Source: Gammaproteobacteria bacterium (lineage in GTDB: Bacteria; Pseudomonadota; Gammaproteobacteria; Granulosicoccales; Granulosicoccaceae). Taken from it: DNA of 10,564 nt. Positions 1-6,137 of this stretch are shown one piece after another. Where the stretch lies: assembly GCA_019634245.1 (NCBI GenBank), contig JAHQVR010000077.1, forward strand, positions 1-10,564, read 5' to 3'. How positions within the stretch are numbered: position 1 is the first letter of the stretch; each line of letters starts with the position of its first letter. The notes below the pieces were generated by a model. That model was not told where the DNA came from. It did no database searches and saw nothing but the letters and a program-made list of their open reading frames with translations. The position numbers and the translations under genes were made by a program.

Positions 1-494
1 GCAATAATGCCTTTTTCCAGGACCACTCCATGATCTTCGGCCAAATCCGTGTAGACAGAGGAACAAGAGGAGAACAAAGATTTTTCCGGAAGGCAAAGCA
101 TAAGAAGTTCAGCACCCGATTTTTCAATCAGACTTATCATGCTCAGTAAATTGGATTGCAAATTCACCTTGCTTTGATTGCGAAGAATGTCATTTCCGCC
201 ATGTAGCAGTAGCACCAAATCAGGGTTACTGGATTCCAGCACCTGTGGCAAGCGTCGTAATCCAGCGGCACTCAATTCACCTGACACGCCGGCATTAACC
301 ACCTCCAATCCACTAATTTGTGCTAATACACTGGGATAGCTAAAACTCTCTGATACTCCTTTGCCACGCGTTAAGCTGTCTCCAAACGCTAATATGGTTG
401 CATCAGTGGGCAACTTTTGAGTCTCTTCTTTTGCAGAACATCCGAGAACATTCACCACCAATAAACAGGTGAATAAAAAAAACCAAGCTTTCAC
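1..494 (-). CDS. GDSL/SGNH esterase lipoprotein, TesA-like (C-terminus beyond window)
   Basis: This is a partial gene; about 164 codons are visible and the 3' end lies off the left edge. I translated it by hand from a GTG start at 494-492. The first 18 residues are a hydrophobic signal peptide ending in the lipobox VLGC, so Cys19 should be lipidated and the protein membrane-anchored on the periplasmic side. Block I of SGNH hydrolases is present as FGDSL with nucleophile Ser40, block II as NAGVSG (Gly72 region), and block III as GGND with Asn101. The final Asp-x-x-His block would fall outside the window. Spacing and wording resemble the TesA/arylesterase group, which hydrolyses acyl or aryl esters; the substrate here is unknown. 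The GTG overlaps the stop of the upstream gene by one base (TAGTG), and a GGTGA sequence sits seven bases before it, so translation is probably coupled. Esterase family is secure; physiological role is not. Confidence 0.85.
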   Translation of the reverse strand, partial: MKAWFFLFTCLLVVNVLGCSAKEETQKLPTDATILAFGDSLTRGKGVSESFSYPSVLAQISGLEVVNAGVSGELSAAGLRRLPQVLESSNPDLVLLLHGGNDILRNQSKVNLQSNLLSMISLIEKSGAELLMLCLPEKSLFSSCSSVYTDLAEDHGVVLEKGII

Positions 495-2167
495 TATTTA
501 CTCACCGATCGCCGTTTTAAATGCGTTCTCGCATCGATCACTGTAATCCCAGGGGTATACGCCAGAGTGTGTGTGCCATACAGACCCTTACTCCAATCAG
601 GCAAAAGTTTCGTCGTTGTGTATTCCTTATAGGTCGAGTCAGTAAGTTCAACCACCCTTTGAACACTCATCGCATAGCCGTAATCCTTGCTGCAATCCTG
701 AGCAGGTCGATAGAGAGCTCCATCATGCTCGAACAGCGCACCACCCGGTCGACCACTGCGAACATCGGAAACCACTGGATTCATCGGATGGGGCTCCCAA
801 CGGTTACTCAGAGGTGAATCACTTGAAAAAATAAAAAGTTCATCAAACCGATTCTCACCATCGTTGTCACACATGGTTGTAAACATCCACCATTTACCGC
901 CATGAAAATATAATGACGTGTCCACCGCATCAACATTGTCCATTAACACACCGGCAGGCTCCCAAACGTGCGGAAAATCAGCACAGCGATAGAGCTCGAT
1001 TGTACGATTCTCACAAGTTTCCGGAATCATGTACCACTGGTCTTGATACTGGAACATCGAAGGGTAGGAAAGGTGGTAGGGCAATTCCAACACTGTTTTG
1101 GTGTCTAATAACTGCCCGGTTTTATCGAGAGTAAGAACTGCGATACGTCCCTTATCGGTCTTGTAGATAAATTCCTCTACAAAGATATAGAAATAATCAT
1201 CCTTAGCCACTACATGAGGATCTGCCCAATATCGATCATTGGGCGATTCAAGTCGCCTAAACTGCCACGCCGATGTTGATAGCTCTTCAGCTAAATGAAA
1301 ATACAGAACCCATTTTTCTTCATATCGTCGAAGAAATACCGCATGTCTTAAGTACTGAAGAAAATTCGTAGCTATAAATCCAAGCGATTCACGGATAGAT
1401 AAATTTTTGAGAGTTAGTAAGGGTCTGTCATAAAAATCAATATAGGCATTTTCTGATTCTATTTTTTCGAAAAAAGCATCGGCTCCCAGCAAGTGTAATT
1501 CTCTGATCTTTCTAGGAAGAACGTCCGTGGAGCGCCAGTACACCGATTCCTTGGTTCGATTAACAGAAAATTTATCTGTTGCGAGAATAGATTTTGCTAG
1601 AACAAGGCCGTCATCCAGCTCTTCATTCAACAACTGTAGAGTCAAACCAATGCAGTTCTGGTTTTCATAAACTTCCCAAAAACCCGGAGGTCCACCACGG
1701 TTAATTGAGTTGTCACCATGGTGATAAGACCAGACACCATAACGAGCAGCATTAAGAATATCTCCATGCAGAATTCTGAAACCGAGCCGAATAATGATGT
1801 CTAGATTGTGGTTTTTGATTTCTTCAACATCGTGATCGCTGAAAGTATCTATCCACTGAGACGTTTGCGGTTGAACGAAGATCGTATCGAAACTGGCTTG
1901 AAGATCACGCAATTCTCGCAATGCGAAGGGGTCGCCTTTGCCACGAAAACGCCGATGGTCCCAGCGAAGATATTGAAGTAGTAAGCGATACCCAAAGTGG
2001 CCGCGGTTCGATTCTGAATCTGGGGTCTGATGGTTCTGCCTAACCACGGTCAAAACCACTTCGGCTGAGCGACTCGAGATCAGCCTCTCCAACAGCTGGT
2101 ACTGCCAGGTAGCAACCTGCTCAGAGTCGACCAAAATGCCAATTCGTAGTGGCTGAGATTGGGGCAT
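494..2167 (-). CDS. Two-domain protein: formyltransferase-like N-terminus plus Gint1-type beta-propeller C-terminus
   Basis: The product is about 557 residues from ATG at 2167-2165; a TTG three codons upstream (2176) is an alternative start. Neither has a clear Shine-Dalgarno. Residues up to about 250 resemble the formyl_trans_N fold: a HHGDN segment (around 149-153), then GGPPGFWEV, then IGLTLQLL and LDDG (around 184-187), which parallel the His, RG, GVT and catalytic Asp motifs of Met-tRNA and sugar formyltransferases. The usual Asn two residues before the His reads as Ser or Tyr, so catalysis may be altered. From about residue 290, motifs such as YWADPHV, VEEF, YHLSYP, YMIPET, FPHVWEP and RPAQD match the propeller domain found at the N-terminus of glucosamine inositolphosphorylceramide transferase 1 and in bacterial relatives. 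No signal peptide is seen, so it is probably cytoplasmic. I infer a role in modifying a surface glycan or amino sugar, but the substrate cannot be read from sequence. Confidence 0.82.
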   Translation of the reverse strand: MPQSQPLRIGILVDSEQVATWQYQLLERLISSRSAEVVLTVVRQNHQTPDSESNRGHFGYRLLLQYLRWDHRRFRGKGDPFALRELRDLQASFDTIFVQPQTSQWIDTFSDHDVEEIKNHNLDIIIRLGFRILHGDILNAARYGVWSYHHGDNSINRGGPPGFWEVYENQNCIGLTLQLLNEELDDGLVLAKSILATDKFSVNRTKESVYWRSTDVLPRKIRELHLLGADAFFEKIESENAYIDFYDRPLLTLKNLSIRESLGFIATNFLQYLRHAVFLRRYEEKWVLYFHLAEELSTSAWQFRRLESPNDRYWADPHVVAKDDYFYIFVEEFIYKTDKGRIAVLTLDKTGQLLDTKTVLELPYHLSYPSMFQYQDQWYMIPETCENRTIELYRCADFPHVWEPAGVLMDNVDAVDTSLYFHGGKWWMFTTMCDNDGENRFDELFIFSSDSPLSNRWEPHPMNPVVSDVRSGRPGGALFEHDGALYRPAQDCSKDYGYAMSVQRVVELTDSTYKEYTTTKLLPDWSKGLYGTHTLAYTPGITVIDARTHLKRRSVSK

Positions 2168-2214
2168 TTTGGGCAATCTTTTGAACCGTTTGTATCAGGT
2201 CGCGATGAAACTTT

Positions 2215-2220
2215 ATTATA
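2215..2220 (-). promoter_or_regulatory. Candidate -10 box for the formyltransferase-like gene
   Basis: Read on the minus strand this is a perfect TATAAT, placed 48 bases before the ATG at 2167 and so giving a leader of about 40 bases. The hexamer 16-18 bases upstream of it (around GTCAAA) is a poor -35, so the promoter may need an activator or may be chance in an AT-rich stretch. Confidence 0.4.
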
Positions 2221-2382
2221 GGGATAATCAGACCGTTTTGACTGGGTCTTACCCCTGCTCTTATGGCTATCGGCAAAGTGATCAGATAGTGGTTGCTCAA
2301 TAGTCCAAGTTTGACACACTGAAATGAGTCGGGCTTCACACAATGTGCTATAGATCACTGTTAAGCCTGCTAGTCACTTCCC

Positions 2383-2411
2383 GGCGCAGCGCCTTGGTAG
2401 CGGCATAGCCG
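2383..2411. repeat. Two adjacent short dyads upstream of the lipoprotein gene
   Basis: GGCGCAGCGCC (2383-2393) is a perfect 5+1+5 inverted repeat, and CGGCATAGCCG (2401-2411) is a perfect 4+3+4 inverted repeat seven bases later. They lie 39-67 bases before the lipoprotein start, where an operator or a leader-RNA hairpin could sit. No U-run follows either, so they are not terminators. A function is only a possibility. Confidence 0.35.
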
Positions 2412-2449
2412 ATATAAAAACCCACCTACTCTGACAATGGAACAACGCG

Positions 2450-2854
2450 ATGAAACAAAAGTTATTTTTTAAATTTTTCACTCTAATGGGATCTGTCATT
2501 CTACTGATGTCCTGTGCATCCTATTCCGGTTCCGGCGGTAATTCGGGTGCGATTTTGACCGATGATCAAGGCATGACTCTGTATACCTTTGATCGAGACC
2601 CAGCAGAACAATCTGCGTGTAATGGCACCTGTGCGGCGAAATGGCCACCCTATCTGCGTGGCAGTGAAGATCGCACTGCGGATGGGCTTTCGTTAATAAA
2701 AAGAGACGACGGAACCGAACAATGGGCGATCAATGGAAAGGCGCTGTATCGATGGGCAGCAGACACCAAACCGGGCGATAGAACCGGAGATAATGTTGGC
2801 GGTGTTTGGCATGTCGTACCTTTGGATGGAGATAGCTCCATAAAAGCCTATTGA
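2450..2854 (+). CDS. Secreted-repeat lipoprotein (Lipoprotein_15 / COG4315 family)
   Basis: This 134-residue protein begins with a lysine-containing N-region, a hydrophobic core and the lipobox LMSC, placing the lipidated cysteine at residue 22; a short Ser/Gly-rich linker follows. The remainder is two copies of the family repeat. The first (about 33-67) has LTDDQGMTLYTFDRD, then CNGTCAAKWPP with two cysteines that could form a disulfide. The second (about 79-124) has DGTEQWAINGKALYRW and ends GVWHVV. These match the 'predicted lipoprotein with conserved Yx(FWY)xxD motif' group, whose biochemical function is not established. It should be periplasmic and membrane-anchored. The ATG is preceded by a GGA at 2430-2432, about eight bases away after AATGGAAC. 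It is apparently monocistronic, since a terminator follows 37 bases after the stop and the next operon has its own leader. Confidence 0.88.
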   Translation: MKQKLFFKFFTLMGSVILLMSCASYSGSGGNSGAILTDDQGMTLYTFDRDPAEQSACNGTCAAKWPPYLRGSEDRTADGLSLIKRDDGTEQWAINGKALYRWAADTKPGDRTGDNVGGVWHVVPLDGDSSIKAY

Positions 2855-2891
2855 CCACCGACCAGTCCTATCCATCAAACGACACCTTGCT

Positions 2892-2917
2892 AAGGCCCTG
2901 TGATCCAGGGCCTTTTT
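2892..2917 (+). terminator. Rho-independent terminator after the lipoprotein gene
   Basis: A perfect nine-base stem, AAGGCCCTG (2892-2900) pairing with CAGGGCCTT (2906-2914), closes a five-base loop TGATC. It runs into a T-tract at 2913-2917. There is no matching A-tract on the left that would suit the minus strand, so it acts forward. It isolates the operon starting at 2991 from upstream transcription. Confidence 0.92.
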
Positions 2918-2947
2918 GTCTTGCGCCTGACCTTCCACTTGATGATA

Positions 2948-2966
2948 AAGTTCGACGATCGGACTT
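2948..2966. promoter_or_regulatory. Candidate operator dyad upstream of the carnitine operon
   Basis: AAGTTCGA (2948-2955) and TCGGACTT (2959-2966) form an imperfect inverted repeat, seven of eight positions complementary, around a three-base centre. It ends 24 bases before the ATG of the first operon gene, a typical place for a repressor site or one overlapping the promoter. No convincing -35/-10 pair was found nearby, and no regulator gene is in the window, so the binding protein cannot be named. Confidence 0.4.
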
Positions 2967-2990
2967 GGCATTTATTTAAAGGGCGGCTAC

Positions 2991-3908
2991 ATGCCACTTA
3001 GCATGAATAGAGAGGTTTTTATAACTTGTGCAGTTACCGGCTCAGGCAGCTCTCAAGATAGATCCCCTCATGTTCCCCGTTCTCCTAAACAGATCGCAGA
3101 CAGTGCCATTGAAGCGGCCAAAGCTGGAGCGGCGGTGGTTCATTGCCACGTACGCGATCCTGACACCGGTAAACCCAGTAGAAAGTTAGAGCTTTATCGG
3201 GAAGTTACGGAGCGCATTCGTAACAGCTCGGTGGACTGTGTTCTTAACTTAACATCCGGCATGGGTGGCGATCTAGTGCTCGGCGGCACGGAAACACCAC
3301 TGCCGCTTAATGCCGAAGGTACCGATATGGCAGGTGCTACCGAGCGTGTTAGGCACATCGAACAATGCCGCCCTGAAATCTGCACTCTTGATTGCGGCAC
3401 GATGAATTTTGCCGAAGCTGACTACGTCATGACCAACACACCGGGCATGCTCCGAGAAATGGCATCAAAGATTAAATCGTTTGGGGTAAGACCTGAAATA
3501 GAGGCCTTTGATACCGGCCATTTGTGGCTAGCTAAGCAACTCGTTCAAGAAGGGTTCATTGAGGAGCCAGTGCTCGTTCAGCTTTGCATGGGCATTCCAT
3601 GGGGGGCTCCAGATGATCTAAACACACTGATGGCTATGGTCAATGCAATGCCGCAGGCTTGGCATTTTTCAGCGTTCTCCATTGGCAGAAACGAGATGCC
3701 CTATGTGGCCGCTGCTATTTTGTCAGGTGGCAATATTAGAGTTGGGCTTGAGGACAATTTGTATTTAGAACGTGGCGTTCTCGCCACCAACGCACAACTC
3801 GTCGAGCGCGCCGTCAACCTTGCTACTCTGATGGGTGCAACCATCATTGGACCCGACGAAGTTAGACAAAAATTATTACTAAACAAACAAACGATGCAAA
3901 CTGCATGA
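2991..3908 (+). CDS. Beta-keto acid cleavage enzyme (BKACE), probable 3-dehydrocarnitine:acetyl-CoA trimethylamine transferase
   Basis: This 305-residue TIM-barrel enzyme of the former DUF849 family condenses a beta-keto acid with acetyl-CoA and splits it to a new CoA ester plus acetoacetate. Family landmarks are present: FITCAVTGSG at the N-terminus, HCH giving zinc ligands His51 and His53, and RVGLEDN giving Arg250, zinc ligand Glu254 and catalytic Asp255. These are offset by a constant 24 for Arg/Glu/Asp from the residues I recall for the studied enzyme Kce. Because the next gene is L-carnitine dehydrogenase, the likely substrate is 3-dehydrocarnitine, giving betainyl-CoA and acetoacetate. 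AAGGG seven bases before the ATG at 2991 supports this start over the internal ATG at 3003. Its last codon overlaps the next start as ATGA. It is the first gene of the operon. Family certain; substrate inferred from context. Confidence 0.93.
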   Translation: MPLSMNREVFITCAVTGSGSSQDRSPHVPRSPKQIADSAIEAAKAGAAVVHCHVRDPDTGKPSRKLELYREVTERIRNSSVDCVLNLTSGMGGDLVLGGTETPLPLNAEGTDMAGATERVRHIEQCRPEICTLDCGTMNFAEADYVMTNTPGMLREMASKIKSFGVRPEIEAFDTGHLWLAKQLVQEGFIEEPVLVQLCMGIPWGAPDDLNTLMAMVNAMPQAWHFSAFSIGRNEMPYVAAAILSGGNIRVGLEDNLYLERGVLATNAQLVERAVNLATLMGATIIGPDEVRQKLLLNKQTMQTA

Positions 3909-4909
3909 AACACAATATAGACCAGCAAGCCGCGATTATTGGTGGTGGCGTTATTGGTGGTGGTTGGGCAGCTAGATTTTTACTCTCTGGTTGGGATGTC
4001 AATATCCACGATCCTGATCCGGAAGCGCATCGTAAAATCAACGACGTCATTAGCAATGCAAGGCAATCCCTACCCCAATTAACGAGTGATAAACCAATAG
4101 AAGAAGGAACCCTTACCTTCTCAAACACATTGGAATCAGCTGTCGATAACGCGACCTGGATACAGGAAAGTGTTCCCGAGCGCTTGGACGTTAAGCAAAG
4201 CGTTTTCGCTGAGATCGAACAACATGCAAACGAGCAAGCCATTGTGGCTAGCTCAACGTCTGGTTTCAAACCCAGCCAACTGCGCGAAAAGGCCAAGCAT
4301 CCAGAGCGGTTGCTGGTGGCACATCCCTTCAATCCGGTGTATCTACTCCCGCTGGTTGAACTGGTGGGATCTCCCACCGAAAGTACAACGACAGTAGAGA
4401 GGCGTCACATTGAGAAAGCGACGTTTATATTAAAAAGCTTAGGTATGAAACCTCTTAGGGTGCGTAAGGAGATCGATGCTCACATAGCTGACCGGTTTCT
4501 CGAGGCTGTCTGGCGTGAAGCCTTATGGTTAATTAAAGATGATGTCGCCACCACTGAGGAAATAGATGATGCGATACGATTTGGTTTCGGGTTGCGCTGG
4601 GCGCAAATGGGGTTGTTCGAAACCTATCGCGTTGCCGGCGGTGAAGCCGGCATGGCACACTTTATTGAACAGTTTGGCCCCTGCCTGTCATGGCCTTGGA
4701 CAAAACTGATGGACGTGCCCGAGCTCGATGATGATTTAGTAAATAAGATAGCCAAACAATCAGATGAACAATCAGGTTCCTACTCTATACGTGAACTCGA
4801 GGCGATAAGAGATAAAAACCTGGTGGAGATTATGCAAGTACTAAAGAACAACGATTGGGGTGCTGGTGCACATCTTAACGAGATTGAATCAACCCTCAAA
4901 GTTGACTGA
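3905..4909 (+). CDS. lcdH: L-carnitine dehydrogenase (EC 1.1.1.108)
   Basis: This 334-residue NAD-dependent enzyme of the 3-hydroxyacyl-CoA dehydrogenase superfamily oxidises L-carnitine to 3-dehydrocarnitine in the cytoplasm. The Rossmann glycine motif IGGGVIGGGW lies near residues 12-21. The catalytic His140 is in AHPFNPVYLLPLVELV, and the C-terminal helical domain carries the segments RVAGGEAGM and WPWTKLMDVPEL, which I recognise as typical of carnitine dehydrogenases rather than of FadB-type or ordinary 3-hydroxybutyryl-CoA enzymes. Length is close to the single-domain form (about 320 residues). Some relatives carry a fused C-terminal hotdog thioesterase that hydrolyses betainyl-CoA; here the protein stops before any such domain. 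The start overlaps the BKACE stop (ATGA at 3905-3908) with no independent Shine-Dalgarno, so translation is probably coupled, matching consecutive steps. A 51-54 base spacer without a terminator leads to the next gene. Confidence 0.94.
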   Translation: MKHNIDQQAAIIGGGVIGGGWAARFLLSGWDVNIHDPDPEAHRKINDVISNARQSLPQLTSDKPIEEGTLTFSNTLESAVDNATWIQESVPERLDVKQSVFAEIEQHANEQAIVASSTSGFKPSQLREKAKHPERLLVAHPFNPVYLLPLVELVGSPTESTTTVERRHIEKATFILKSLGMKPLRVRKEIDAHIADRFLEAVWREALWLIKDDVATTEEIDDAIRFGFGLRWAQMGLFETYRVAGGEAGMAHFIEQFGPCLSWPWTKLMDVPELDDDLVNKIAKQSDEQSGSYSIRELEAIRDKNLVEIMQVLKNNDWGAGAHLNEIESTLKVD

Positions 4910-4963
4910 TTAATATTCCCAATGCAGTGAATTCCTAATGCCAACTATCTATGACTTAACGTG

Positions 4964-6130
4964 ATGAGTGCGATGAGCTTCGGGCTGAGCGAAGAGCAAC
5001 AATTAATCGTCGATACCGTACGAAGCTTTGTTGAGAATGAAATATACCCGTATGAAGAGCTGGTAGAACGTACCGGTAAAGTGCCTGCCGAGATCTCTGA
5101 GCAAATAAAACAAAAGTGTCTCGATAGTGGTTTCTATGCAGCTAATTTTCCAACGGACGTCGGCGGTGGCGGACTGTGCCATTTGGACTTTGCGTTATTA
5201 GAGCGCGAATTAGGGCGCGGTTCAATGGCGTTGAATCATTTCTTTGGGCGCCCCTCCGGCATACTGATGGGATGCGATGAAGAGCAAAGAGAACGCTACT
5301 TATTCCCTGCGATAAAAGGTGAAAAGCTTGATGCCTTGGCGATGACGGAGCCCAATGCAGGCTCTGATGTTAGAGGCATGCAATGCACGGCAATTGAAAA
5401 AAACGGTGATTGGATAGTCAATGGTTCCAAACACTTTATCTCTCACGCCGATGTCGCTGATTTTGTCATTGTTTTCATCGCCACTGGAGTAGAAACCACA
5501 AACCGTGGGGATAAAAAGAAAATCACCTGTTTTCTAGTAGATCGAGGCACTCCAGGATTCGAGATACGGCCGGGTTACCAATCGGTATCACATCGCGGCT
5601 ACGAGAACTGCATACTCGATTTTAATGAATGCCGCCTGCCATCGAGCCAGATTCTGGGAGAGGTGCACAAAGGTTTTGAGATCGCCAATAGCTGGCTATA
5701 TGCCACTAGAATTACGGTAGCAGCAATGTGTGTGGGACGCGCCCGCCGGACCTTAGAAATCACTCTGCCTTACGCAACATCCAGAACACAATTTGGTCAG
5801 CCGATTGGAAAATTTCAAGGCGTATCGTTTCAGCTCGCCGACATGGTGACGGAAATCGATGCGGCCGACTGGTTAACGTTGGCTGCTGCCTGGCGTCTCG
5901 ATCAGGATCTGCCAGCGAACAGAGAGATAGCCAGCGCTAAGCTCTACGCGTCTGAAATGCTGGCACGGATAACCGATACCGCTATACAAGTTCACGGTGG
6001 TATGGGATTAATGTCTGACCTTCCGCTTGAGCGGTTTTGGCGAGATGCGCGCGTTGAACGCATATGGGATGGCACATCAGAAATACAGCGTCACATCATC
6101 AGCAGAGAGCTGTTACGTCCCTTAGAGTAA
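4964..6130 (+). CDS. Acyl-CoA dehydrogenase, candidate gamma-butyrobetainyl-CoA dehydrogenase / crotonobetainyl-CoA reductase
   Basis: The product is about 388 residues from ATG 4964, with GTG 4961 and ATG 4973 as alternatives; none has a good ribosome site. It is a standard-length FAD enzyme of the acyl-CoA dehydrogenase family. Signature 1, MTEPNAGSDV (about 127-136), and the flavin and substrate segments ITVAAMCVGRARR and FGQPIGKFQG are clear, as is signature 2 with QVHGGMGL and ending RIWDGTSEIQR near the C-terminus. The residue that aligns with the catalytic Glu of medium-chain enzymes (YEGT) is Asp369. CaiA of Escherichia coli also lacks Glu there, as I recall it. Position between lcdH and a CaiD-type hydratase suggests it interconverts gamma-butyrobetainyl-CoA and crotonobetainyl-CoA. 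Aerobic oxidation would need an electron-transfer flavoprotein, which is not in the window. Family certain; substrate inferred. Confidence 0.88.
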   Translation: MSAMSFGLSEEQQLIVDTVRSFVENEIYPYEELVERTGKVPAEISEQIKQKCLDSGFYAANFPTDVGGGGLCHLDFALLERELGRGSMALNHFFGRPSGILMGCDEEQRERYLFPAIKGEKLDALAMTEPNAGSDVRGMQCTAIEKNGDWIVNGSKHFISHADVADFVIVFIATGVETTNRGDKKKITCFLVDRGTPGFEIRPGYQSVSHRGYENCILDFNECRLPSSQILGEVHKGFEIANSWLYATRITVAAMCVGRARRTLEITLPYATSRTQFGQPIGKFQGVSFQLADMVTEIDAADWLTLAAAWRLDQDLPANREIASAKLYASEMLARITDTAIQVHGGMGLMSDLPLERFWRDARVERIWDGTSEIQRHIISRELLRPLE

Positions 6131-6137
6131 TACAGCC

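Larger units (their letters stand above)
2177..2449. other. Divergent intergenic region
   Basis: This 273-base gap separates the minus-strand formyltransferase-like gene from the plus-strand lipoprotein gene and must hold promoters for both. Besides the minus-strand TATAAT at 2215-2220, it contains a TTGACA at 2311-2316 with no acceptable -10 behind it, and two small perfect dyads at 2383-2393 and 2401-2411. Short reading frames cross it on the minus strand but show no recognisable domain. Confidence 0.6.

Noticed and set aside
2311..2316. TTGACA as a -35 box for the lipoprotein gene
   Set aside because: No TATAAT-like hexamer lies 16-18 bases downstream (the positions read CTTCAC or similar); the nearest TATAGA is 32 bases away.
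2121..2358. Minus-strand short frames running into the start of the formyltransferase-like gene
   Set aside because: They overlap the real gene's start out of frame, cover its candidate promoter and contain no family motif.
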